Origin: DATAEU01 sp046724395
Lineage (GTDB): Bacteria > Actinomycetota > UBA4738 > HRBIN12
Reading direction: 5' to 3'
Assembly (NCBI GenBank): GCA_046724395.1
Contig: JBKOWM010000037.1
Coordinates: forward strand, 1 to 15,545
DNA length: 15,545 nt
Both the position numbers and the translations under genes were made by a program. Of the stretch, positions 1 through 7,084 are shown one piece after another. The notes beneath the pieces are model-generated. The model had not been told where the DNA came from and did not search any database. It was given only the letters and a program-made list of their open reading frames with translations. How positions within the stretch are numbered: position 1 is the first letter of the stretch; every line of letters starts with the position of its first letter.

Positions 1-406
1 CCACGAGGACGCTCGTATCGGTCGGCCCGCGCTTGAGGCCGGCCACGAGTCCAAGGCCGATGCCGAGCACGAGGATCACGGTCGAGGCGAACAGGACGAG
101 CGCCGCCGTTGTGCCGATCCTCGACACAATGAGCGTCGAGACGTTCTCCCGAAGCGTGATGGAGATCCCGAAGTCCCCGTGCAGCGCGTTCGTCAGCCAG
201 ATGCCGTATTGCGTCAGGAAGGGTTCGTCGAGGTGGTACCTGGTTTCCAGAATCTTGATGCTCTCGGGCGGCAGCGACCGCCCCCCTGAAAGCGTGGCGA
301 TCGGATTGCCCGGCGCGATGTATAGGGCGCTGAAGATGACGAAGCTCGATACCAGCAACGTCGCGACGAGCATCGCGAGCCGTCGGAGGAGGAACCGCCA
401 GCGCAC
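1..406 (-). CDS. ABC transporter permease, DppB/OppB-like (N-terminal part, cut by window edge)
   Basis: Inner-membrane permease of a peptide/opine/nickel-type ABC importer. About 135 N-terminal residues are visible; the rest lies beyond position 1. The chain begins with a basic segment (RWRFLLRRLAM), then a first membrane helix at about residues 11-31 (LVATLLVSSFVIFSALYIAPG), then the family-typical external stretch with LPPESI, YHLDEPFLTQYGIWL and GDFGISI, and a second helix at about residues 98-118. The start is taken as GTG at 406, 3 nt after the TAG stop of the upstream solute-binding gene, so the two genes are a transcriptional and probably translational unit. An internal ATG 11 codons later is the alternative start. 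The family call is firm; the transported substrate cannot be read from this fragment. Confidence 0.88.
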   Translation of the reverse strand, partial: MRWRFLLRRLAMLVATLLVSSFVIFSALYIAPGNPIATLSGGRSLPPESIKILETRYHLDEPFLTQYGIWLTNALHGDFGISITLRENVSTLIVSRIGTTAALVLFASTVILVLGIGLGLVAGLKRGPTDTSVLV

Positions 407-409
407 GCG

Positions 410-2056
410 CTAGCCCGTGCCCCCTAGATTGTCGGCCCACGGGGCGAACATGTAGGCGAACGAAGCGACGGCGCCCGTGAGGTTCGAGCTCGTGATCAGC
501 TCGCTCTCGGGCAGCGCGTTCGGGATCCAGGGCATGTCCTGCATGATGAGCTTCTGCGCGTCGGCGACATCCTGCGCGCGCGCGTCCGGATCGGGCTCGC
601 CGCGCGCCTTGTTCATCAGGTCGACCACTTCATCGTTCTTGTAGCCGGAGTAGTTCTGCGACCCGTCCGGCATCACGAGCGTCGCAAGCAGGGCGGCCGG
701 ATCGGCGTAGTCGCCGTAGTTGGTCGTGAAGAACCCGTCGACCCCCTCGCGGGCTTTGGGATCGATGAAGAAGTTGATGTAGTTGGCCGCGGAGACCGAC
801 TTCAGCTCGGCCTTGAGACCGATCGCCTCTGCGGCGCTTCGATAGGCGCCCGCCTCGACGGCGATATTGTTGAGCTCGCTCGACATCCCGAGCGTGATGG
901 TCTCACCGGTCGCGCCGGCGTCCTGGACCAATTGCTTCGCCTTGTCGATGTCCTGCGTGAGCGGTGGAAGATCCGCGTAGGCCTGTTCGAAGACGTCCTT
1001 TCCGTATCCCCACGTCCCCGGGTTGGATAGCGCGTGTGGCAGCAAGGCCGCACCCTTGTACACGGTGTCGATGATGCCTTGGCGGTCGAGCGCCATTGAC
1101 AGCGCCTGTCTAACTCGTGCGTCACCGAGCGGCCCGTCGAAGCTCGAAACGATGAAGGCGTCCGTCGCCCAGCCCGAACCGAGCGTCACGGTCACGTTGT
1201 CGCTGCTCTGCAGCTGGTCCAGGGTCGACAGCGCGAAGGCGAACGAGCCGTCGATATCTCCTGTTTGCATGGCCGACGTGAACGACGCCTCGTCGGGAGC
1301 CCCCTTGAAGTCGATCTCCCGGACGAGCGGATCGACGTCGCTGTTCCAGTAGCTGTCATTGCGGACCGTCGCGAGGACATCGCCGGGCTTCCACGAATCC
1401 AGCTTGTAAGGACCGGTGCACATCGCGCCGCCGTTCGGCGTGCCGTAGTCCGAACCTTGTGACTCCACGAACGACTTCTCGAGCACGATCCCCGGGATCG
1501 AGGCGAGCTCACCAATCAGCCAGTAGTCGGGCTCGGTCAGCGCGATCGTCACTTGATCGTCGCCGCTTGCGGTGATCGATCTCACGCGAGAGAAGACGGC
1601 GCCATAGAAGCCGCCGAGCTTGGCGTCGGTGTTCCGCTCGAGGCTGTACACGACATCCTCGGCGGTCACCGGATTACCGTCCCAGAACGTGCCACCCGGC
1701 TTCAGGGTGAATACCAGCGAGGTTGGGTCCGAGTCGTCGAGGCTTGCAAGCCCATCACCGATCGAACCATCCGGCGCCTGACGAAGCAGCGATTCGCACA
1801 GCAGTGAGACGACCGTGTTCTCCGGGTAGTCGAAGGCGTAGATCGGATCCAGCGAGTTCGTGTCGCGATAGACGGACCATGTGATCTTGTCGACCTCCTC
1901 GGAACCGGCCGGCGTCGTCGCGGCCAGCTCGGGTACGACTCCCGTCGACGCCGTGGACGTGGACTCGGTGTTCTCGACCGAGCGACCGCACGCGCTCGCG
2001 AGCACCGCGAGCGCCAGCGTGACGATCACCGGCGCAATCGCCATCCGATGCCTCAT
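410..2056 (-). CDS. ABC transporter substrate-binding lipoprotein, family 5 (peptide/opine type)
   Basis: Extracellular solute-binding protein that hands its ligand to the permease encoded immediately downstream. At 548 aa it has the usual length of the family. The start ATG at 2056 is preceded by a purine-rich GAGGGGGGAAG and gives a proper lipoprotein signal peptide: MRHRM, a hydrophobic run, then LASAC with the acylated Cys at residue 23, followed by a Ser/Thr-rich linker. Extending the frame upstream to 2197 only adds arginine-rich sequence without signal character. Family 5 hallmarks are the LDPIYAFDYPENTVVSLLCESL segment near the N-terminus of the mature domain, the FWDGNPVTAEDVVYSLER block, and the DARVRQALSMALDRQGIIDTVY block in the second half. 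It lies 73 nt downstream of the PNPOx-like gene on the same strand. The ligand is unknown; oligopeptides, opines and similar small polar compounds are all possible. Confidence 0.93.
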   Translation of the reverse strand: MRHRMAIAPVIVTLALAVLASACGRSVENTESTSTASTGVVPELAATTPAGSEEVDKITWSVYRDTNSLDPIYAFDYPENTVVSLLCESLLRQAPDGSIGDGLASLDDSDPTSLVFTLKPGGTFWDGNPVTAEDVVYSLERNTDAKLGGFYGAVFSRVRSITASGDDQVTIALTEPDYWLIGELASIPGIVLEKSFVESQGSDYGTPNGGAMCTGPYKLDSWKPGDVLATVRNDSYWNSDVDPLVREIDFKGAPDEASFTSAMQTGDIDGSFAFALSTLDQLQSSDNVTVTLGSGWATDAFIVSSFDGPLGDARVRQALSMALDRQGIIDTVYKGAALLPHALSNPGTWGYGKDVFEQAYADLPPLTQDIDKAKQLVQDAGATGETITLGMSSELNNIAVEAGAYRSAAEAIGLKAELKSVSAANYINFFIDPKAREGVDGFFTTNYGDYADPAALLATLVMPDGSQNYSGYKNDEVVDLMNKARGEPDPDARAQDVADAQKLIMQDMPWIPNALPESELITSSNLTGAVASFAYMFAPWADNLGGTG

Positions 2057-2129
2057 CTTCCCCCCCTCGATTTCGCGGCCGCCGCACCCGACGCCGGTTC
2101 CTGAACTCAAGCGACGGGGACTCGATTCG

Positions 2130-2582
2130 TCAAGCCACTGGAGACGCCTTCCACCGTCGATAGACGGGCATCTCATCGTCCGAGTATTCCGTCGCAACTG
2201 CCTCCTCGATCGAGCACGTGTAGTGGACCAGCCCGTAGGGCGTGTGGCCCGGGCGCGCCATCACCGCGGGGTGTGACGGGGCGATCTGTTCGAGCCATCC
2301 GCGCGCCATGAACTCGCCGAATTCGCCGGCATGGTCCTCCCACGGCTGCGCGGTGTGCAACGCGTAGCGCCCGTCGCGCGCCACCTCGCGCATCTTCGGG
2401 CTCGAGTCGCGGAACGAGACGCAGAGCAGCCCGGCCGCGATCCAGGGAGACACCGGGTGCACTCGCGGTGCGCCGTCGAGCCGGAGCGTCGCCTGGTACA
2501 CGATCCGACCCTCCATCCGCTCCCGGGCGAAGGCGGCCAGATCGGGCTCGGCGTTCGCGAACTCACCCCAGGTGGTGGGCAC
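2130..2582 (-). CDS. Pyridoxamine 5'-phosphate oxidase-like (split-barrel, flavin-binding) protein
   Basis: A 150-residue protein of the PNPOx-like split-barrel superfamily, whose members bind FMN, F420 or heme. Visible family features are the early strand with GRIVYQATLRLDGAPRVHPV, the following LLCVSFRDSSPKMREVARDGRYALHT (strand, then the SPK..R..DGR segment that contacts cofactor phosphate in relatives), and a C-terminal strand HYTCSIEEAVATEY. The length is typical of small actinobacterial members. The start is a GTG at 2582 without a strong Shine-Dalgarno sequence. It heads the minus-strand run that continues into the transporter genes and diverges from the VOC gene. Nothing in it identifies a substrate; a true pyridoxamine phosphate oxidase is less likely than a generic F420/FMN-dependent reductase. 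Confidence 0.85.
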   Translation of the reverse strand: MPTTWGEFANAEPDLAAFARERMEGRIVYQATLRLDGAPRVHPVSPWIAAGLLCVSFRDSSPKMREVARDGRYALHTAQPWEDHAGEFGEFMARGWLEQIAPSHPAVMARPGHTPYGLVHYTCSIEEAVATEYSDDEMPVYRRWKASPVA

Positions 2583-2674
2583 GACCGACGAAGGCTATCG
2601 CCGGGCCGAGCGGGTAGCGGACTCGCGCCCGAATGCAGTAGACCTGCCCTCGTCGCTCGAGAGGGGTGAGAGAG

Positions 2675-3058
2675 ATGCGCATCAATCATCAGGTCGTCGT
2701 GTTCGACGCCGCCGACCTCTCAGCCGAGAGCAGCTTCTGGGCGGGCCTGCTCGACGGCACGGTCGATCCGGAGGATGACTGGCATATGGTGATGGTCGAC
2801 GGCGAGCCGCGAGTCGGCGTTCAGCTGGCGCCCAATCACATCCCGCCCGACTGGCCCGACGGGACACCAGAGCAGCAGATCCACCTCGATCTTTGGGTCG
2901 AGGACTTCGCGGCGGCGCACGATCGTGTGATGTCGCTGGGAGCGAAAGTCCTCAAGTCGGCGGAGGACTCGGACTCGAGCGACAATTTTCAGGTCTATTC
3001 AGATCCCGCAGGCCACCCGTTCTGCCTGTGCTGGGTTCAACACGGCGAGCGGCCGTAG
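2675..3058 (+). CDS. VOC-family protein (glyoxalase/bleomycin-resistance fold)
   Basis: A 127-residue protein with the two beta-alpha-beta-beta-beta repeats of the vicinal oxygen chelate fold. The first half starts MRINHQVVVFDAADL and the second half starts around residue 68 with QIHLDLWVEDFAAAHDRV, ending with VYSDPAGHPFCLCWV, which is typical of the Glyoxalase_6-like actinobacterial group. His70 is in a position that often ligates metal, but the Glu usually found near the C-terminus is replaced in the PFCLCW strand, so classical metal-dependent glyoxalase I activity is doubtful. The ATG at 2675 is chosen over an in-frame GTG at 2666 because a GAGGGGTGAGAG ribosome binding site sits just before it. 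It is divergent from the PNPOx-like gene across 92 nt. Function is unknown beyond the fold. Confidence 0.87.
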   Translation: MRINHQVVVFDAADLSAESSFWAGLLDGTVDPEDDWHMVMVDGEPRVGVQLAPNHIPPDWPDGTPEQQIHLDLWVEDFAAAHDRVMSLGAKVLKSAEDSDSSDNFQVYSDPAGHPFCLCWVQHGERP

Positions 3059-3061
3059 AAC

Positions 3062-3091
3062 CGAGACCACGAACGCGTGGTACGGGTCTCG
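3062..3091. terminator. Hairpin between convergent genes (possible bidirectional terminator)
   Basis: Starting 3 nt after the VOC stop codon there is a 6-bp perfect stem (ACCACG at 3066-3071, loop AACG, CGTGGT at 3076-3081). An overlapping outer pair, CGAGACC (3062-3068) and GGTCTCG (3085-3091), could form an alternative or extended stem. It lies between two convergent genes, the expected place for a shared terminator. No T-tract follows on either strand, so intrinsic termination is not proven. Confidence 0.4.
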
Positions 3092-3114
3092 AATTCGACG
3101 CGACGCGGAAATCT

Positions 3115-3405
3115 TCAGCCGAGACCGCCGTTGGCCGCCCACAAGGCGCCGGCGCGGCTGGCAGCCTTGTCGATGAGGGCAGCCAGCTTGGATGTGTCGG
3201 GGACGGGGAACGAGACGTACGCGCCACGGCCGCCGCCGGTTGGTCCGCCGTAGGCCTTGGCCGCCAGGCGCCCGTCCGGTAGGAGCCGGACGTTGAGCGT
3301 GGTCAGCGTGAATTCCTCGCCGCGTCGAGTGTCCGTCCAGCGGAGCTCCTCGGGGATCGTGACGTTGATCGCCAGGGCGCTCACGTCGGGGACGTCGCCG
3401 CTCAT
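3115..3405 (-). CDS. Hypothetical protein, 96 aa
   Basis: I do not recognise this family. The protein is soluble-looking, without signal peptide or membrane segment. It has a strand-rich middle (EFTLTTLNVRLLPDGRLAAKAY), a glycine-rich turn (GGPTGGGRG), and a C-terminal helix (TSKLAALIDKAASRAGALWAA). Balanced residue composition, compared with the arginine/serine-rich translations of the other frames here, supports this frame as the coding one. The ATG at 3405 has only a weak GAGAGC upstream. It follows the 73-aa gene on the same strand after 126 nt and may be cotranscribed. Function unknown. Confidence 0.6.
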   Translation of the reverse strand: MSGDVPDVSALAINVTIPEELRWTDTRRGEEFTLTTLNVRLLPDGRLAAKAYGGPTGGGRGAYVSFPVPDTSKLAALIDKAASRAGALWAANGGLG

Positions 3406-3531
3406 GCCGTGCTCTCACGACGGTCGAGACCACCGATCGCTCGCTCGAGGACATCGCGTTCGTCCCATCGCATCGGCGGAGTGTAGGTGCCGCGGCGACG
3501 GCATGCGGACCGACGGGCTGGGGCGCGATCG

Positions 3532-3753
3532 TCAGGAGTCCGGCAGGAACAGCGCGAACGCGCGATGAGCGTCCTCGGCCGACGAGAACACGTGCACGTA
3601 TTCGCCACGGTCGGAGAGAGTGGCCGCAAGCGATGCGTCGGCCTCCACGAGGACGACGCCGGGCGATCGCTCGATGATCGCCGTGCCGTCGGCGGCCTCG
3701 ACGACGAGTGCATCTTCGCCGATGGCCAGTACGTATCGGGTGCGCGCGGTCAT
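3532..3753 (-). CDS. Small hypothetical protein, 73 aa
   Basis: Unrecognised small acidic protein. The sequence alternates short strands and turns (RYVLAIGEDALVVEAADG, GVVLVEADASLAATL, GEYVHVFSSAEDAHRAFALFL), suggesting a compact alpha/beta domain with no signal peptide or membrane helix. The ATG at 3753 is preceded by a purine run GGGGGAC about 4-9 nt upstream, a usable ribosome binding site. The overlapping longer frame on the same strand is extremely Arg/Ser-rich and is judged a shadow. It is probably the first gene of a two-gene minus-strand unit with the 96-aa gene, divergent from the molybdenum hydroxylase fusion. Function unknown. Confidence 0.6.
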   Translation of the reverse strand: MTARTRYVLAIGEDALVVEAADGTAIIERSPGVVLVEADASLAATLSDRGEYVHVFSSAEDAHRAFALFLPDS

Positions 3754-3960
3754 GAAGTCCCCCGAGTATCCGATGACGGCGGCCTATAGACCATTGGCCC
3801 TTCGGGGCGGCTTCAGGTTCCCTAGGACCTAGTCCGAACGACGAATCAATCCGGACGTCGTCGGCGGCACCTGGTTTCTCGTTCGTGGCGGGCTCGAGCA
3901 GCGGCGATGGCTTGAATCAGGCCCGGGCCTACCGCAAGTCATCGGCGCTATGGTCGAGGG
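3754..3960. promoter_or_regulatory. Divergent intergenic region; leaderless-type -10 for the Mo-hydroxylase fusion
   Basis: No gene is seen in these 207 nt. Just before the ATG at 3961 lies TATGGT (3949-3954), a TANNNT -10 element exactly 6 nt from the start codon, the geometry of a leaderless actinobacterial promoter. There is no Shine-Dalgarno sequence at a workable distance: the GAGGG at 3956-3960 abuts the ATG. No convincing -35 is visible. The imperfect palindrome around CCTAGG at about 3820-3825 is the only other structure noticed. Confidence 0.35.
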
Positions 3961-6471
3961 ATGGCGGTCGCGGGCGGGAAGAAGGGATCGATCGCGATCG
4001 TCGTCAACCGCGTCGACCACGAGGTGCCTCGCGACCCGGACCGCAGCCTGCTGCACGTGCTCCGCGAGGAACTGGACCTCACCGGCGCGAAGTATGGCTG
4101 CGGCGAGGGGGCATGCGGGTCGTGCACGGTCCTTCTCGACGGCACGCCTATCCGCGCCTGCGTGACGCCGGTCGCCGACGCCGAGAGCCGACGGGTGACA
4201 ACCGCGGAGGGGCTCGCGCTGTGGCCGTCGCTGCATCCGGTCGCCCGGGCCTTCCTCGAAGAGGACGCAATGCAGTGCGGCTACTGCACGCCGGGGATGG
4301 TGGTCGCGGCCGCTGCCCTATTGGAGGACGTACCGAATCCCGACGACGAGCGGATCGTGCGCGCGCTCGATGGGAACGTCTGTCGCTGCGGCGTGTACCC
4401 GCGGATCCTGCGCGCCGTCCGCCGCGCCGCCGCGCTCGCACCGGCGTCGTCCCTCGCCATCGATACCTCGACGGTGGTTCCATTTTCGGGGGAGCTGCCA
4501 CGCCCACGCGCGCCGTGGGATCTGACGCCGCCGGATGAGCGCGACTACGCCTCGGTCGTCGGCGACGGCCTCGTCGTCGCGTTCGTCGCCGACGAGGATG
4601 CGAGCGGCTGGGCGACGACGCGGCACGCGTGGATCCACGTCGCGGCCGACGGTGGGGTGACGGCCTTCACGGGCAAGGTCGACGTGGGGCAGGACAACCG
4701 GACGTCGCTGCGGCTGCTCGTCGCCGCCGAGCTTCGCGTCCCACTTCACGACGTCCGCCTGGTCATGGGTGACACCGACGTCTGCCCGTTCGACATGGGC
4801 ACGTTTGCGAGCCGCTCGACGGTGGACGCGGGCACCGTGCTCCGGGCGACGGCGGCCGCAACGCGACGCCTGCTCGACGCGCGCGGCCTGCCGATGGCCG
4901 GCGAGCGCGACGTCGAGGTCGTGCGCGGCGCCGCGTCGGCCGCCGACGTCGAAGCGGCGGTTGCGCCGGTGACGAGGCGGGACGCGGCGACCGTCACCGG
5001 CGCCCGGCGGTTCGCGACCGACCTCACACGGCCGACGCTGCTGCACGGTGCAGTCCTGCGGCCGCCCGCCCGGGACGCGGGGCTGCGGTCGGTCGACGTC
5101 GCCGAAGCAGCGCCACCCGGCGTGACGGTCGTGCACGAAGGACCATTCGTGGGCGTCGCTGCCGCCGACCCGCTCGCAGCGCGTCGGGCCGTCGAGTTGG
5201 TCCGTGCCGAGTGGGATCCGGCACCGGCGCAGCCGTCCGATGCGACGCTCGTCGAACATCTGCGGACGCATCCCGTCGACGAGCAGGGCTGGGGAGGCGC
5301 GTTCCGCGAGGAGACGGGCGACCTTGGCGCTGCCTTCGCCGGCGCCGACGTGCGGCTGGAACGCACGTACACGGCGGCGTACATCGCCCACGTCCCGCTC
5401 GAGACCCGGACCGCGCTCGCGGAGTGGGACGCCGAAAGGCTGACCGTGTGGACGACAACGCAGCGACCGTTTGGCGTCCGGTCGGAGGTCGCGGCGGCAC
5501 TCGGCGTGCCCGAGACCGATGTCCGGGTCGTGGTGCCCGACGCGGGTGGCGCCTACGGCGGGAAGCACAGCGGGGAGGTCGCCATCGAGGCCGCGCGGCT
5601 CGCACGCGCGGCCGGAGCGCCCGTCAAGGTCCGCTGGAGCCGCGAGGAGGAGTTCCGCTGGGGCTACTTCCGGCCGGCCGCTGTGATCGACGTTCGCAGC
5701 GGCGTCAGAGACGATCGGCTCGTGGCCTGGGAGTTCACGATCCTCAACGCCGGCGCGGCCGGCATCGAGACCCCGTACGACGTCGCGAGCTCGTGCGTCG
5801 CATACCAGCCCGCGGACTCGCCGCTGCGGCAGGGGTCGTACCGAGGGCTGGCGGCGACCGCGAACCACTTCGCGCGCGAGTCGCACATGGACGAGATCGC
5901 CCATGCGGTGGGCGTCGACCCGCTCGATCTCCGCCTCCGACACCTCTCGGACGAGCGGCTGACGGCGGTCCTGCGGGGCGCGGCCGAAGCCGCCGGCTGG
6001 GGAATGACGCTTCCCGCCGGACAAGCGCTCGGGATCGCGGGCGGCACCGAGAAGGACGCCTACGTTGCGACCTGCGCCGACGTGCGCGTCGGCGACGACG
6101 GACGGCTGGAGCTCCTTCGTCTGGTGACGGCATTCGACTGCGGCGCCGTCGTCGACCGCGAGAACCTGACGAACCAGATCGAGGGCGCCACGGTTATGGG
6201 ACTCGGCGGAGCCCTGAGTGAGGCGATCGGGTTCTCGGGCGGAGCGGTCCACGACCCGTGCCTGTCGAGGTACCCCGTGCCACGGTTCCGGGACGTCCCC
6301 TCGATCGAGATCGTGCTGCTCGACCGCCCCGACGTTCCGTCGGCCGGCGCCGGCGAGACGCCGATCGTCTGCGTGGCGCCCGCCATCGCGAACGCCATCT
6401 TCGCGGCCTGCAACGTCCGGCTGCGCTCGATGCCGCTCACGCCGAACGGCGTCGTTCCGCGTCGCGCGTGA
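3961..6471 (+). CDS. Molybdenum hydroxylase, fused [2Fe-2S] + IorB-type molybdopterin subunit
   Basis: An 836-residue xanthine-oxidase-family enzyme expected to hydroxylate an aldehyde or N-heterocycle using a Mo-pterin cofactor and two [2Fe-2S] clusters. Residues 1-160 are the iron-sulfur part: plant-type cluster ligands C47, C52, C55, C67 and second-cluster ligands C106, C109, C141, C143. A linker leads to the molybdopterin part, whose order is that of isoquinoline 1-oxidoreductase/nicotinate dehydrogenase B subunits: a Moco-binding segment first (about 222-305, GKVDVGQDNRTSL and GDTDVCPFDMG), then the aldehyde-oxidase a/b domain (about 345-420), then GGAYGGK (529-535), SYRG (626-629) and the catalytic-Glu motif GAGET with E799. 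No FAD domain is present, so electrons must leave by a partner such as a cytochrome. Relatives usually have two separate chains. The start is probably leaderless (see upstream region). Substrate unknown. Confidence 0.87.
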   Translation: MAVAGGKKGSIAIVVNRVDHEVPRDPDRSLLHVLREELDLTGAKYGCGEGACGSCTVLLDGTPIRACVTPVADAESRRVTTAEGLALWPSLHPVARAFLEEDAMQCGYCTPGMVVAAAALLEDVPNPDDERIVRALDGNVCRCGVYPRILRAVRRAAALAPASSLAIDTSTVVPFSGELPRPRAPWDLTPPDERDYASVVGDGLVVAFVADEDASGWATTRHAWIHVAADGGVTAFTGKVDVGQDNRTSLRLLVAAELRVPLHDVRLVMGDTDVCPFDMGTFASRSTVDAGTVLRATAAATRRLLDARGLPMAGERDVEVVRGAASAADVEAAVAPVTRRDAATVTGARRFATDLTRPTLLHGAVLRPPARDAGLRSVDVAEAAPPGVTVVHEGPFVGVAAADPLAARRAVELVRAEWDPAPAQPSDATLVEHLRTHPVDEQGWGGAFREETGDLGAAFAGADVRLERTYTAAYIAHVPLETRTALAEWDAERLTVWTTTQRPFGVRSEVAAALGVPETDVRVVVPDAGGAYGGKHSGEVAIEAARLARAAGAPVKVRWSREEEFRWGYFRPAAVIDVRSGVRDDRLVAWEFTILNAGAAGIETPYDVASSCVAYQPADSPLRQGSYRGLAATANHFARESHMDEIAHAVGVDPLDLRLRHLSDERLTAVLRGAAEAAGWGMTLPAGQALGIAGGTEKDAYVATCADVRVGDDGRLELLRLVTAFDCGAVVDRENLTNQIEGATVMGLGGALSEAIGFSGGAVHDPCLSRYPVPRFRDVPSIEIVLLDRPDVPSAGAGETPIVCVAPAIANAIFAACNVRLRSMPLTPNGVVPRRA

Positions 6472-6544
6472 CGCCCGCGTTGCGCGCCCGGGCGCCTGGC
6501 CGTCTCCGTGAGCGGCGCCGGCACCCGGTCTTCGACTCGCGCGA

Positions 6545-6560
6545 AATCCGATGTCGGATT
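6545..6560. promoter_or_regulatory. Perfect inverted repeat upstream of coxS-like gene (candidate operator)
   Basis: AATCCGA-TG-TCGGATT is a perfect 7+7 bp inverted repeat with a 2-bp centre, 40 nt before the ATG of the CoxS-like gene, in the 129-nt gap after the fusion gene. It has the size of a dimeric helix-turn-helix operator. It is the clearest symmetric element in that gap and suggests the three-subunit enzyme has its own regulated promoter. No cognate regulator is encoded nearby. Confidence 0.4.
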
Positions 6561-6600
6561 ACGCTCGGCGTCTGACTTTTCGTCCGCGGAAGGGAGCCGC

Positions 6601-7071
6601 ATGACGCGCGTCGAGGTCACCGTCAATGGGGTGCGGCGCGAGGACGACGTCGAGCCTCGCACGCTCCTCGTGTACTTCCTCCGGGAGACCCGAGGCCTCA
6701 CGGGGACCAACGTCGGTTGTGACACGTCTTCCTGTGGGTCGTGCACCGTCATGGTCGACGGCGAGTCGGTCAAGTCGTGCACGATGCTCGCCGTCCAGGC
6801 CGACGGTCGTGACATCACGACGATCGAGGGGATGGCGAGCAACGGCCAGCTGCACCCCCTTCAGGAGGCCTTCCATCGCAACCACGGGCTCCAGTGTGGC
6901 TTCTGCACGCCGGGCATGATCATGGCGGCGGCGAGCTACCTGAAGGAGAACCCGAGCCCGACGGAGCAAGAGGTCCGCATGTCACTCGAAGGGAACCTCT
7001 GCCGCTGCACCGGTTACCAGAACATCGTCACGTCGATCTTGGACGCCGCCGCGCAGGCGAGCACGGCGTAG
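6601..7071 (+). CDS. CoxS-like [2Fe-2S] subunit of a three-subunit molybdenum hydroxylase
   Basis: A 156-residue iron-sulfur subunit that passes electrons from the Mo site to FAD in the CoxSLM-type heterotrimer. All eight cluster ligands are present: C40, C45, C48, C60 for the N-terminal ferredoxin-like cluster and C99, C102, C134, C136 for the C-terminal four-helix cluster (QCGFCTPGM and NLCRCTGYQNI). The start is ATG at 6601 because it matches the family N-terminus (MTRVEVTVNG) and has a strong GGAAGGGAG ribosome binding site; an in-frame GTG at 6508 would add 31 unrelated residues. The next gene begins 13 nt after the stop, so the three subunits form an operon. The gene order is S-L-M rather than the M-S-L order of classical CO dehydrogenase operons. 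Confidence 0.94.
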   Translation: MTRVEVTVNGVRREDDVEPRTLLVYFLRETRGLTGTNVGCDTSSCGSCTVMVDGESVKSCTMLAVQADGRDITTIEGMASNGQLHPLQEAFHRNHGLQCGFCTPGMIMAAASYLKENPSPTEQEVRMSLEGNLCRCTGYQNIVTSILDAAAQASTA

Positions 7072-7084
7072 GGGGGGTGTCGAG

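Noticed and set aside
2057..2197. 47-residue extension of the solute-binding protein
   Set aside because: It would bury the lipoprotein signal peptide and overlap the PNPOx-like gene; the ATG at 2056 has a good ribosome binding site.
4318..6252. 644-codon open frame on the minus strand across the Mo-hydroxylase fusion
   Set aside because: It is antisense to a clearly recognisable enzyme, Arg/Gly/Asp-rich with no domain, and explained by GC-biased codons of the real gene.
6484..6495. GCGCCCGGGCGC palindrome after the fusion gene as a terminator
   Set aside because: A perfect palindrome without loop gives only about a 4-bp stem, and no T-run follows.
6508..6600. 31-residue extension of the CoxS-like subunit
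   Set aside because: It includes the inverted repeat and the ribosome binding site, and the family begins at the ATG at 6601.
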